Source: Vulcanimicrobiota bacterium (lineage in GTDB: Bacteria > Vulcanimicrobiota > Vulcanimicrobiia > Vulcanimicrobiales > Vulcanimicrobiaceae). Taken from it: a DNA stretch of 32,569 bases. The stretch's first letter is position 1; every line of letters begins with the position of its first letter. Location: the NCBI GenBank assembly GCA_027459845.1, contig DAIDGS010000130.1, forward strand, positions 1 to 32,569, read 5' to 3'. The position numbers were made by a program, and so were the translations under genes. Positions 11,199 to 20,236 of the stretch are shown piece after piece. The notes under the pieces were generated by a model. It made no database searches, was not told where the DNA came from, and worked only from the letters and a program-made list of their open reading frames with translations.

Positions 11199-11238
11199 GA
11201 GCGGCTCCATGGAGCATCGGTACGCGCCAGGACGCCCG

Positions 11239-11314
11239 GCGCCGGAACCGCGAGCGTCGCGACAGAACGGCGGTCAGGTACCGTGCGAGAGCGATGGCAC
11301 GCGCCGGAACCGCG
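11239..11314. repeat. 14-base direct repeat reaching into the Vgb-like coding sequence
   Basis: GCGCCGGAACCGCG occurs at 11239-11252 and at 11301-11314, 62 bases apart. Related versions (ACCGGAGCCGCG near 11072, GCGCCGGAGCCACGG near 11130) lie further left. The last copy falls inside the C-terminal codons of the lipoprotein gene ending at 11274. Confidence 0.6.
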
Positions 11315-13619
11315 CGCGGAGGCGCATCAGATAGCGCGGACGACGGCGTAACGCGGGCTTGACGCCCGAGTAGTGCGCGATCGCGCGTTCGGCGTTCGGC
11401 GATGAGCCGATGACGAGGCGGCCAATGCTATTGCCTGAGAACTCGGTGAACCAGAGGTTTCCATCGGGCCCACGTGCGATGCCGTGCGGTTCGGCCCCGG
11501 CCGTCGGCAGGGCGTATTCGGCGATGTCGCTGGTGCTGGTCGCGGTGGTCGGAATCCGGCCGATGGCGTCGTTTGAACAGTCGGTGAACCAGAGCGCGCC
11601 ATCCGGACCGCCGACGATGTTTCCGGAACTTCCGGAGTTGGGAAGTCCGATCTCGCTGATTCCGCCGACCGGAAAGGCGCTGACGTTGACTTTGCCGATC
11701 GCGGAGTTTCCCGGGAACAGGCCAATGTCGGTAAACCAGATGTTGCCGTCCGAGCCGACCGCGATGCCGATTGGCTCCGGATAAGGGTTGACCGACGCCG
11801 GGATCGACTCTTCGGTGAGCGCGCCACCTTTGATCCGGCCGATGGCGCCGGCGCACGGATCGGTGAACCAGATGGCCCCATCGGGGCCGGTGACGAGGTG
11901 GAGCGGCGTCGACGACGAGCCTGTGGCTAGGAGCGCGAGCACCTGGCCGGCCGGCGAAATCGTCGCAACGCTCGCGACTCCAAAGTTCGCGACCCAAAGG
12001 TTGCCGTCGGGACCGGTCGCAATGCCTTGCGGAGTTGTAAGCGATGCGCTCGGATACTCGGTGATTTGGGCGCCGCTGTTTGGTGTCGCGTCGGTAGGAA
12101 TGCGCGCCACCGCTGCGGTTTGCGACTCGGTGAACCAGAGCGCGCCGTCCGGGCCGCTGGTGATGCCGTACGGCACCGCGTTGGCGGTGGGAATCGGATA
12201 CTCCGAGATGTCGGGATTGGGCGTCGCGGTGTTGGCCGGATTGGGCGTCGGCGCGGTCGTCGGAATCCGCCCGATCGTGTTGGCGCCGCATTCGGTAAAC
12301 CACAACGCGCCATCCGAGCCGGCGGTGATGCCGGCGGGATCGGCGCTCGCCGTCGGGAGTTGCCACTGCGTGATTGTAACGGCAGGCGGAACCCCGATCG
12401 TGCCGCTACCGCTGCTGTTGGTGACGTTCGCGGTGACGGTGGAGGTACCGTCCGAGAAGGCCAGGGTGCAGCCGCTCGCGCTCACCGTGCTCCCGCCGGT
12501 CACGCTGACGCTCGCACTCGCCTGCGTGCCGCTCGGCGTTCCGGCCGAGGCCACGTTGGTGCAGCCGCTCGGCGTCACCGTGTAAACGCTTGCCGCACCC
12601 GTTGCGTCCAACTCGCTCAGCGTCACCGTGCTCGCCAGGTTCGCGCCCAGGTTCAACGTGCGCGTGCCGCTGCTATACGTCGATGCACTCACAAAGAGCG
12701 GCGAGACCGCCACCGTCTCGCTCGCGCCGCCCGCACCGCTCACCGACGGCGCCGCAATCGTTACGCTCGCACCGTACCCGGCCGCGCCGCCGCCATCGTA
12801 GTCGACCGCTACCGTGTCGCTCGACGTGGTCAGCGTCACGCTGCTCGCACCGGCACCGCCGTTGAGCGAGAGCGACGCATGCCCGCTGCCACCCGTCTCG
12901 CTCAGCGAGACCACGATCGGATTGGCGTACGGATCGTTGCTGCCGGCGGCGATCGGGTTGTTGCCGTAGTCGCTCGGATCGATCACCAAGCTCAAGCTGT
13001 GCGCGCTGCCGTCGGCCGGCAGCGAAACGAACCCGGCCTGCCCGCTCAAGTGCGCGATCACCCCACCTAAGTAGATCGTCAGCACGTTGTTGGTATTAGC
13101 GACGATGGCTTGATTCAGCACGCTGCCGATGCCGAGCACGTGCGCGCTGCTCGGGAAGCTGCCGCCGACCGGGGGGCTATCGTAGCTGGTGAAGACGAAG
13201 TCGTCGTTGACGCCGGTGGTGGCCGGCACGCCGATGGTCACGCTGCAGGTGCGCGGGTAGCCGCTCTGACCGCCGCAGGCCGCCGAGCCCGACGACACGT
13301 CGACCGCGTTCTGCGCGATCAGGTTGGCCGGAATCTGCGTCGCGCCGTGCGGATAGGCTTGCACCAGTACCCCGTCGGTGCTGGGCGAGACGAAGCGCGG
13401 GCGCATCCCGCGCCGCGCCAGATTCGCTTTGCGGTGCGGGCCGCGAATCACCATCTCCAGGCGCACCTTCTGCGCGCTCGGCGTTCCGCCGCCGCCGATC
13501 GGCGGCGCCGGCGGCAGCGTGCCGCTGTTGCGTGCGCCGCCGCTGCAGGCCGCCAGCACGGCGACCATCGTGAGTAGCGCTCCGGCACGTGCCGGCCGGG
13601 GCGCAATGCGCGGCAGCAT
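11274..13619 (-). CDS. Lipoprotein with C-terminal seven-bladed Vgb-like (streptogramin-lyase-like) beta-propeller
   Basis: ATG 13619 is chosen over longer starts because AAAGGAG lies nine bases upstream and a lipoprotein signal follows (lipobox LAAC, Cys25), giving 781 residues. A Gly/Ser/Thr-rich region (about 50-410) leads to seven repeats (about 420-740) of the form GITxGxDGALWFTE...IGRIPT, one per blade. This is the pattern of virginiamycin B lyase and related propellers. Many such proteins are not antibiotic lyases, so a resistance role is not claimed; it is probably an envelope- or surface-bound propeller. The last 38 or so residues are Arg-rich and unlike a propeller, and they coincide with a copy of the intergenic 14-base repeat, so the stop may have shifted downstream. 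Confidence 0.85.
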   Translation of the reverse strand: MLPRIAPRPARAGALLTMVAVLAACSGGARNSGTLPPAPPIGGGGTPSAQKVRLEMVIRGPHRKANLARRGMRPRFVSPSTDGVLVQAYPHGATQIPANLIAQNAVDVSSGSAACGGQSGYPRTCSVTIGVPATTGVNDDFVFTSYDSPPVGGSFPSSAHVLGIGSVLNQAIVANTNNVLTIYLGGVIAHLSGQAGFVSLPADGSAHSLSLVIDPSDYGNNPIAAGSNDPYANPIVVSLSETGGSGHASLSLNGGAGASSVTLTTSSDTVAVDYDGGGAAGYGASVTIAAPSVSGAGGASETVAVSPLFVSASTYSSGTRTLNLGANLASTVTLSELDATGAASVYTVTPSGCTNVASAGTPSGTQASASVSVTGGSTVSASGCTLAFSDGTSTVTANVTNSSGSGTIGVPPAVTITQWQLPTASADPAGITAGSDGALWFTECGANTIGRIPTTAPTPNPANTATPNPDISEYPIPTANAVPYGITSGPDGALWFTESQTAAVARIPTDATPNSGAQITEYPSASLTTPQGIATGPDGNLWVANFGVASVATISPAGQVLALLATGSSSTPLHLVTGPDGAIWFTDPCAGAIGRIKGGALTEESIPASVNPYPEPIGIAVGSDGNIWFTDIGLFPGNSAIGKVNVSAFPVGGISEIGLPNSGSSGNIVGGPDGALWFTDCSNDAIGRIPTTATSTSDIAEYALPTAGAEPHGIARGPDGNLWFTEFSGNSIGRLVIGSSPNAERAIAHYSGVKPALRRRPRYLMRLRARFRRVPSLSHGT

Positions 13620-13655
13620 CGACCCGATCTCCTTTACGACAATGCGGCTCACGGA

Positions 13656-13670
13656 GCGCTTGGCAAGCGC
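13656..13670. promoter_or_regulatory. 15-base palindrome upstream of the Vgb-like gene
   Basis: GCGCTTGGCAAGCGC is a perfect odd-length palindrome located 37-51 bases upstream of the Vgb-like ATG and 46 bases after the galM stop. It could be an operator or a small galM terminator. No T-run follows on the minus strand. The function is unknown. Confidence 0.3.
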
Positions 13671-13715
13671 CGCGACAAACCCTTCCAAACCAAGCATCGC
13701 CGAGCCGCCGTAGGG

Positions 13716-14624
13716 CTAGCGGGGCGCAAAGCGCAGGCTGGTGGTCGAGCTAAAGGTCTGACCGGGCCGCAGCACCGTCGAACGAAAGTTCGGGTGATTG
13801 GGCGCATCGGGAAAGTGCTGCGTTTCGAGCGCAACCCCCTCCGGCTTTCCGGTGAAGAGCTGCACCCCGGGTTGATCGGTCGCGAGCTCGAGGGTACGTC
13901 CCGACTGCGGATGGTCGAGCCACGCGACGGCGCGAAGTTCGCCCGTCCAGTCGTCGAGCGCGAGGTTGACGTCCACGCGCTCCGGGCCGATTGCGCGCCG
14001 GATGCGAAAGTCGTACGCAGTGGATTCGACCGGCGCGATCGCGCCGGTCGGGATGAGCGCCGCATCGACCGGAGTATACGCCGACGCATCGATCCGTGTG
14101 AAGTGCGACGCGATGCTCGCCGATGCACCGGCGCTCAAATTGAGATAGACGTGATTGGTGAGGTTGAGCACGGTCGGAGCGTCGGTCGTCGCGGTGTAGT
14201 GAATGCGCAATGTCGCGCTCGCGTCAAACGCATACGTCACGCGGCACTCGAGGCGCCCCGGAAAACCTTGATCGCCGTCCGGGCTGGTCAACGCAAAGGT
14301 TGCGACCGCGCCGGAGTTCCCGACGACGCGCCAGGTGCGCTTCGAGAAGCCGTCCGGACCGCCGTGCAGCGTATTTCCGTTCTCGTTGGTCGCCAAGCGG
14401 TAGGTGCGCCCGTCGAGCGTGAAGCGTCCGTTGGCGATCCGGTTGGCGTACCGTCCGATCGTGCAGCCCGCGCTGCCGCCTAGCCGCATCGCGACGTCGC
14501 CGATCGTGCCGCTGCGATCGCGAACGCCGATCCCTACGATCGCCGCACCGAGTGCCTCCAGGTCGACCCACTCACCGTGCGCGTTCGTCAGACGTAGCCG
14601 TAGCCCGCCTGGGTCGACGCTCAC
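13716..14624 (-). CDS. galM: Aldose 1-epimerase (galactose mutarotase)
   Basis: The protein has 302 residues. It interconverts the alpha and beta anomers of galactose, glucose and similar sugars, normally in the cytoplasm. Family motifs present are [30 protein letters not shown] (about 152-161, with the conserved catalytic-region His) and [19 protein letters not shown] (about 260-278, with the conserved catalytic Glu). The GTG start overlaps the clpB stop as GTGA, showing translational coupling to a chaperone gene, an odd functional pairing. No signal peptide is seen and no other galactose genes are nearby. Confidence 0.93.
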   Translation of the reverse strand: MSVDPGGLRLRLTNAHGEWVDLEALGAAIVGIGVRDRSGTIGDVAMRLGGSAGCTIGRYANRIANGRFTLDGRTYRLATNENGNTLHGGPDGFSKRTWRVVGNSGAVATFALTSPDGDQGFPGRLECRVTYAFDASATLRIHYTATTDAPTVLNLTNHVYLNLSAGASASIASHFTRIDASAYTPVDAALIPTGAIAPVESTAYDFRIRRAIGPERVDVNLALDDWTGELRAVAWLDHPQSGRTLELATDQPGVQLFTGKPEGVALETQHFPDAPNHPNFRSTVLRPGQTFSSTTSLRFAPR

Positions 14625-17245
14625 ACCGCCTCGGGCACCGGTGCCGCCGCAAAGGTCAACGCGCCGGTTGCCGCATCGTAACCTACCGCAACCGCTTCCC
14701 CGTCGCCGATCTCGCCGGCCAGGATCTTGCGGCCGAGCGGCGTTTCGATCTCTTTTTGAATCGTTCGCTTCAGCGGCCGCGCGCCGTAGTGAGGATCGTA
14801 ACCAATCTGCACCACGTGCCGCTTGGCCGCCTCGTCGACGGTCAAGGTGATGCGCCGCTCGTTCAACCGCTTGCGCAGGCGCTCGAGCTGAATGTCCACG
14901 ATACGCTCGAGTTCCGCCTCGGTCAGAGCGTGGAAGACGATGATCTCGTCGACGCGATTGAGAAACTCGGGCCGGAAGTGCTGGCGCATCTCTTCGAGCA
15001 CCGCGTCGCGCATCGAATCGTACGCCTCGCCTTGTAACGCGCCGCGATAATCGAGGATTCGATGACTGCCGATGTTCGAGGTCATCACCACGATGGTGTT
15101 CTTGAAGTCGACGGTGCGCCCTTGACCATCGGTCAAGCGCCCGTCGTCGAGTATTTGCAGAAACACGTTGAAGACGTCCGGGTGTGCCTTTTCGATTTCG
15201 TCGAAGAGGATCACCGAGTACGGGCGGCGGCGTACCGCTTCGGTGAGTTGACCGCCCTCATCGTAGCCGACGTATCCCGGCGGCGCGCCAAGCAGTCGTG
15301 CCACGGTGTGCTTCTCCTGATACTCCGACATATCGATGCGCACCAAGGCGCGCTCGTCGTCGAAGAGGTACTCGGCGAGCGCGCGTGCGAGTTCGGTTTT
15401 CCCCACTCCGGTCGGACCGAGGAAGATAAACGAGCCGATCGGACGGTTTGGATCGGAGAGTCCGGAGCGCGAGCGCAACACCGCCTCGGCAACGGCGTCG
15501 ACCGCTTCGTTTTGGCCGATCACGCGGCGGTGCAACTCGTCTTCGAGATGAAGCAGCTTCTGTCGTTCGCCTTCGAGAAGTTTCGCAACCGGAATACCGG
15601 TCCAGCGCGCGATCACTTCGGCGATGTCGTCTTCGTCGACTTCCTCCTTGGAGAGCCGCCCACCGTCGGCCGAGGAGAGACGGTGTTCCTCGGCGGCCAG
15701 CTCCTTCTCCAACTCCGCGAGCCGCCCGTAGCGTAGTTCGGCGACCCGATTGAGATCGTATTGGCGCTCCGCCTGCTCGATCTGCACCTTGGTCTGCTCG
15801 ATTTTATCGCGCAGCTCCATCAGGCCGGTTGCGGCCCGCTTCTCGCGCTCCCACTGCGAGCGCAGCTTGAGCTGATCTTCCTTCAGGCCGCCGAGCTCGC
15901 GCTCGAGATTCTCCAAGCGGCGCCGGCTGGCGTCGTCGCCCTCTTTGCGCAGCGCTTCGCGCTCGATCTCGAGCTGCATCACGCGGCGCGAGACTTCGTC
16001 GAGCTCCTGCGGCATCGAGTCGATCTCGGTGCGCAGCTTCGCGGCGGCTTCGTCGACCAGATCGATTGCCTTGTCGGGCAAGAATCGGTCGCTGATGTAG
16101 CGATTGCTCATGGTCGCCGCAGCGACCAGCGCGCCGTCCTTGATACGCACCCCGTGGTGCGCCTCGTACTTTTCCTTGAGGCCGCGCAAAATCGAAACCG
16201 TGTCTTCGACGCTGGGCTGATCGACGAAGACCGGCTGAAAGCGGCGCTCCAACGCGGCGTCTTTTTCGATGTATTTGCGGTACTCATCGAGCGTCGTCGC
16301 ACCGATGAGATGCAGCTCGCCGCGGGCCAGCATCGGCTTGAGCAGATTTCCGGCGTCCATCGAGCCTTCGGTTTTGCCGGCGCCGACGACGGTATGCAAC
16401 TCGTCGATGAAGAGAATGATGCCGCCCTCGGCGGCTGCGACGTCTTTGAGCACCGCCTTGAGGCGCTCTTCGAACTCCCCGCGGTATTTGGCGCCGGCGA
16501 TCAGCGCGCCCATATCGAGTGAGACCAAGCGCTTGCTCTTCAAACCTTCGGGCACGTCGCCGCGTACGATGCGCTGTGCCAATCCTTCGACGATTGCGGT
16601 CTTGCCGACGCCCGGGTCGCCGATCAGCACCGGATTGTTTTTGGTCCTTCGCGAGAGCACCTGAACGATGCGCCGGATCTCTTCGTCGCGCCCGATCACC
16701 GGATCGAGCTTGCCGCGCTCGGCTTCGAGCGTGAGATCGCGACCGTAGCGTTCCAGCGACTTGTAAGTGCCTTCGGGATCCTTGGTCGTGACGCGCTGAT
16801 TGCCACGAACGGCACGCAGCGACTGCAGGAGCTTGTCTTTGGTGATGCCGGCGTCGCGGAACAGCTTGCCGACGCCGCCCGGCGCCTGCGCCATCGCCAA
16901 GAGCACGTGCTCGACCGACGTGTAGTCGTCGCCCAGCGTCTTAGCCTCGTTTTCGGCTGCCGTCATGATCCGCGCGAGATCGGGCGAGAGCGTGACTTGG
17001 GCGCTCTCGGCGTTCGCGCCGGAGAGCCGCGGCAACCGCCCGATCGCCGCATCGACGTTGCGTCCGAAGGCCGCCGGATCGACCCCGGCAGCCCGCAGGA
17101 TGTCGGGCGCGATGCCGCGCTCCTGCTCGAGGAGCGCGGCCAGCATGTGTTCGGGCGCGGTCTGCGTGTTGTGCTCCTGCAGCGCCCGCGAGTAGGCTGT
17201 GTTGAGCGCGTCGCCGACGCGCTCGGTCATCTTATCGACGTTCAT
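14621..17245 (-). CDS. clpB: Protein disaggregase ClpB (Hsp100 AAA+ chaperone)
   Basis: The protein has 874 residues. A double Clp N-domain (about 6-145) is followed by AAA+ module 1 with Walker A GDPGVGKT (about 210) and Walker [10 protein letters not shown]. The long coiled-coil middle domain (about 400-530), which distinguishes ClpB from ClpA and ClpC, comes next. AAA+ module 2 has Walker A GPTGVGKT (about 610) and [16 protein letters not shown]. The C-terminal D2 small domain includes [12 protein letters not shown]. ClpB resolubilises aggregated protein together with DnaK. The start ATG overlaps the stop of the upstream BNR-protein gene (ATGA); Met6 is a possible alternative. No CIRCE-like heat-shock operator was found nearby, so expression probably comes from the shared operon promoter. 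Confidence 0.97.
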   Translation of the reverse strand: MNVDKMTERVGDALNTAYSRALQEHNTQTAPEHMLAALLEQERGIAPDILRAAGVDPAAFGRNVDAAIGRLPRLSGANAESAQVTLSPDLARIMTAAENEAKTLGDDYTSVEHVLLAMAQAPGGVGKLFRDAGITKDKLLQSLRAVRGNQRVTTKDPEGTYKSLERYGRDLTLEAERGKLDPVIGRDEEIRRIVQVLSRRTKNNPVLIGDPGVGKTAIVEGLAQRIVRGDVPEGLKSKRLVSLDMGALIAGAKYRGEFEERLKAVLKDVAAAEGGIILFIDELHTVVGAGKTEGSMDAGNLLKPMLARGELHLIGATTLDEYRKYIEKDAALERRFQPVFVDQPSVEDTVSILRGLKEKYEAHHGVRIKDGALVAAATMSNRYISDRFLPDKAIDLVDEAAAKLRTEIDSMPQELDEVSRRVMQLEIEREALRKEGDDASRRRLENLERELGGLKEDQLKLRSQWEREKRAATGLMELRDKIEQTKVQIEQAERQYDLNRVAELRYGRLAELEKELAAEEHRLSSADGGRLSKEEVDEDDIAEVIARWTGIPVAKLLEGERQKLLHLEDELHRRVIGQNEAVDAVAEAVLRSRSGLSDPNRPIGSFIFLGPTGVGKTELARALAEYLFDDERALVRIDMSEYQEKHTVARLLGAPPGYVGYDEGGQLTEAVRRRPYSVILFDEIEKAHPDVFNVFLQILDDGRLTDGQGRTVDFKNTIVVMTSNIGSHRILDYRGALQGEAYDSMRDAVLEEMRQHFRPEFLNRVDEIIVFHALTEAELERIVDIQLERLRKRLNERRITLTVDEAAKRHVVQIGYDPHYGARPLKRTIQKEIETPLGRKILAGEIGDGEAVAVGYDAATGALTFAAAPVPEAV

Positions 17246-20229
17246 TTGATGCCGAGTTTTGCCGCCTCCGCCGCCAAACGCGTGAACTCGCGCGTTACCG
17301 CCGCGGCCGCCTGGGCAATCGGCTGATTCGGCGGCTGGAACGACGAGCTGGTTCGTGCCAGAACGTCGTTGATGCGCTCGCGCAAGCCGGGTGGGCCGCC
17401 CAAGTCCTCGTCGGTTTGCGGTCCGTAGGTGAGCTGGCGTGCGAACGCGCGCAGCGCAACCGCGCGCGGTCCGCCGCGCTTGAGACGCGCATCGATGGCA
17501 TTGAGCCAGCGATCGACCGCGCTCAGCTCGTTGAGGTAGGTCGTTTGGAACGCGTACCGCGCCTCGAGTTGCGCCTGGCTGGTGTCGTCGCGTGGGTCGG
17601 CCTTGACGAGCAGCGGCTGCGTATAGGTTTTTCCATCGACGTTCAAGCGTACGGTGTAGCTCCCCGGTGGAACCGTCGCGCCCTCATCCGGCCCCTGATT
17701 CAGTTTGAACGTGCCCGTCCACTTGACCGGCCCGTTGGCGGCCAAGTCCCAACTGGTCCGATTCAAACCGACGCGATTCGGAATGCTCTTGCCCGCGAGA
17801 TGCCGCACCAGTTTGCCCTGCGCATCGAGAATGTCGATCGTCGGGGCGGTCTTCGCCGGAGCCGGGAGGTCGTAGGTGATCAGCGCGCCATAGGGAGGAT
17901 TCGTACCCACGAACACGTTGTCGGGCATGCCGTCGCTAAACGAGTTGACCGGCGCCCACGTCCAGGTCGCATACGCGGTGCGCGGTGCGAATAGCGTCGG
18001 TACGGTCGGCGTGGACTTGGCTATGCCTTCGATACCGCGCAGATCGTCGAGGATCCAGATTCCGCGGCCGTGCGCCGCCGCGACCAAATCGTCGGCTTTG
18101 GGTTGGATCTGCAGATCGTAGATCACCGACGCCGGCATGTTGAGTCGCAACGACCGCCAGTGCGCCCCGCGATCGAACGTGACGAATATCCCGACTGCGG
18201 TTCCGGCAAAGAGCAGGTTGGGGTTGGTGGGGTCCTCGCGCACGACGCGCACGTAGGCGTTTTTGGGCAGGTTGCCCGCGATCGACCGCCAGGTCTTGCC
18301 GAAGTCGTCGGTGGCGAAGATATACGGTCGGTCGTTGCCCAGCATGTGATCGTCGACCGCAGCATAGGCGGTACCGGCCGCGGCATGTCCCGGCTCGACG
18401 GTTTGCACGCGGCCGTACTTGGGCGTCCCCGGGGGCGTGACGTCGGTCCAATGCATGCCACCGTCACGCGTCAGTTGCACCAGCCCGTCGTCGGTACCGA
18501 CCCAGATGACCTGGGGATCGAGCGGCGTCGTTTCGACGTCGAGGATCGTATCGTAGGTCTCGGCTCCCGACATGTCTTCGTGGATGGCGCCGCCGGCCGG
18601 CCCTTCGTGCGCGCGGACGGGGTGGGTGAGATCGGGACTGATGCGCTTCCACGTTTGGCCGCGATCGGCACTCTCGAAAACGACGTTGCCGCCGACCAGC
18701 GCTTTCGGATGCGCGCCGGTCGTGAATGCCAGCGGCGTAATCCAGTTGAACCGGTACTTCAGGGCATCGGCCGCTTCGCCGCCGTTGATGTGCGCGTACG
18801 GACTCACCTCCGGCGCCTGCTTCGTGGTCCGGTTGTAGAGGTACACTTCGCCGGTGTCGTTGTTGGTCGAGGTCGACCAAATCAGGTTCGGATCGGTGGG
18901 ATCCGGTCCGGCCCACATACCGTCACCGCCGCCGACCACGAACCAGTCGCGATTGAGGATGCCGATGCCGTTGTCGGTGCTCGACGGCCCGCACCACGAA
19001 CTGTTGTCCTGCAGGCCGAAGCAGACGAGATAGCCGTGCGCCGCGGTTCCTAGACCGATGTGATACGGCTGCGCGAACGGAAGGTCGTACGGCTGCGACC
19101 AGGTGTTGCCGCCGGTCGACGACATCAGCACGCCTTCGTCGGCGCCGACGATCACGCGCTTGCCGTCGGCCGACCACCACCCCATATGGTAATCCCAGCC
19201 GCCGTTCTTGGCGATGGCGTGGAAGGTCTTCCCGCCGTCCAGGCTGCGTGAAAGCACCAAGCCGACGTCGATGACGCGGTTGGCGTTGGCCGGATCGGCG
19301 ATCAGCTTGCTGAAGTAGAACGGGCGCCCGCCGACGTACGACGAGTGCGGCATCGCCTTCCAGGTCGTTCCACCGTCGTCGGAACGCCAGATCTGCCCCT
19401 GCTTCGACTCGATGATGGCGTAGATGCGGTTGCCGGAGACGGCTAATCCGATGCGACCGGTGAGCCCGCTCGGCAGTCCGTGCCCAATCAGCTTGTGCCA
19501 GGTGGCGCCGTTGTCGTCGGAACGGTAGAGGCCGCCCTGAGGACCACCGCTCGTCATGCCCCACGGCGTGCGGCGAAACTGATAGATTCCCGCGAGCAGC
19601 GTCGAGGGACGGTGCGGCAAACGAATGAGATCGGAGGCTCCGCTCGAGGGTCCCACATAGAGCGTGCGCGTCCAGTGTGCGCCGCCGTCGCGCGTCACGT
19701 AGACGCCGCGTTGGGTGCTGTTGCGAAACTCCTGGCCGAGCACGCCGACGGCGACCACGTTGGGGTTGCGCGGATCGATCGTAATGCTCGAGATCGCTCC
19801 GGCTCCGTCGAGGCCCAAATGTTGCCACGTCTTGCCGCCATTGGTAGAGCGCCAGATGCCGTCGCCCATGGCCGCGTCGTTGCGCGGATTCGACTCGCCG
19901 GTGCCGACCCAGACGACGTTGGGATTGCCGGGTGCGAGCGCGATTGCGCCGATAGCTGCGGTCGCGGCGCGGTCGAAGACCGGTCGCCACGAGAGGCCGC
20001 CGTCGATGCTCTTGAAGACGCCGCCGTCGGCGCCGCCGACGTAGTACAGCAGCGGGTCGCGATTGCTGCCGACCACCGCGGTGGTTCGGCCGCCCGAGAT
20101 GGCCGGGCCGATCGCACGGTAGGCGAGGTTCCCAAAGGGCGAGGCGGTGGCCGCCGGAGCGGCGATCGGAGCGAGAGCCAGGGCCGCGGTCAAAGCCGCC
20201 GCGACGAGCAGGGCGCGCTGAAGCTTCAT
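17242..20229 (-). CDS. Secreted BNR/VPS10-sortilin-like beta-propeller protein
   Basis: The protein has 995 residues. A Sec signal peptide (about 1-29, [20 protein letters not shown]) is followed by many Asp-box (BNR) motifs of the form S-x-D-x-G-x-T-W, for example [40 protein letters not shown] and [10 protein letters not shown], spread over about 40-720. These build one or two propellers as in sortilin/VPS10 and sialidase-like proteins. A FlgD/Ig-like segment (about 795-880) and a helical tail follow. Such proteins are often labelled glycosyl hydrolase, but no catalytic set is evident, so binding of a ligand outside the cytoplasm is the safer reading. GAGG overlaps the selB stop and serves as its ribosome site; the gap to selB is seven bases. 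Confidence 0.85.
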   Translation of the reverse strand: MKLQRALLVAAALTAALALAPIAAPAATASPFGNLAYRAIGPAISGGRTTAVVGSNRDPLLYYVGGADGGVFKSIDGGLSWRPVFDRAATAAIGAIALAPGNPNVVWVGTGESNPRNDAAMGDGIWRSTNGGKTWQHLGLDGAGAISSITIDPRNPNVVAVGVLGQEFRNSTQRGVYVTRDGGAHWTRTLYVGPSSGASDLIRLPHRPSTLLAGIYQFRRTPWGMTSGGPQGGLYRSDDNGATWHKLIGHGLPSGLTGRIGLAVSGNRIYAIIESKQGQIWRSDDGGTTWKAMPHSSYVGGRPFYFSKLIADPANANRVIDVGLVLSRSLDGGKTFHAIAKNGGWDYHMGWWSADGKRVIVGADEGVLMSSTGGNTWSQPYDLPFAQPYHIGLGTAAHGYLVCFGLQDNSSWCGPSSTDNGIGILNRDWFVVGGGDGMWAGPDPTDPNLIWSTSTNNDTGEVYLYNRTTKQAPEVSPYAHINGGEAADALKYRFNWITPLAFTTGAHPKALVGGNVVFESADRGQTWKRISPDLTHPVRAHEGPAGGAIHEDMSGAETYDTILDVETTPLDPQVIWVGTDDGLVQLTRDGGMHWTDVTPPGTPKYGRVQTVEPGHAAAGTAYAAVDDHMLGNDRPYIFATDDFGKTWRSIAGNLPKNAYVRVVREDPTNPNLLFAGTAVGIFVTFDRGAHWRSLRLNMPASVIYDLQIQPKADDLVAAAHGRGIWILDDLRGIEGIAKSTPTVPTLFAPRTAYATWTWAPVNSFSDGMPDNVFVGTNPPYGALITYDLPAPAKTAPTIDILDAQGKLVRHLAGKSIPNRVGLNRTSWDLAANGPVKWTGTFKLNQGPDEGATVPPGSYTVRLNVDGKTYTQPLLVKADPRDDTSQAQLEARYAFQTTYLNELSAVDRWLNAIDARLKRGGPRAVALRAFARQLTYGPQTDEDLGGPPGLRERINDVLARTSSSFQPPNQPIAQAAAAVTREFTRLAAEAAKLGIK

Positions 20230-20236
20230 ACCGGCC

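Larger units (their letters stand above)
10734..11273. repeat. Repeat- and hairpin-rich convergent intergenic region without a credible gene
   Basis: This 540-base region between the stops of typA and the Vgb-like gene holds no frame resembling a protein; open frames on both strands give low-complexity Ala/Arg/Ser peptides. It contains a 30-bp perfect inverted repeat, an inner 11-bp inverted repeat, a GC-rich nested hairpin at 11071-11108 (CACCGG/CCGGTG around GCCGCG/CGCGGC), an 11-bp hairpin at 11172-11198 and two pairs of direct repeats. It may be a bidirectional terminator, an interspersed repetitive element, or the remains of one. Confidence 0.6.

Noticed and set aside
11274-13619. Streptogramin (virginiamycin B) resistance gene
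   Set aside because: The blade repeats match the fold, but many environmental lipoproteins share it, and the N-terminal region and Arg-rich tail are unlike the lyase. Catalytic residues could not be confirmed by eye.
14621-17245. Heat-shock operator (CIRCE) search around clpB
   Set aside because: No TTAGCACTC/GAGTGCTAA-type inverted repeat was found; the gene starts within an overlap with its upstream neighbour.
17242-20229. Annotation as a glycosyl hydrolase or sialidase
   Set aside because: Asp-box repeats alone are structural; no catalytic arginine triad or nucleophile set was seen.
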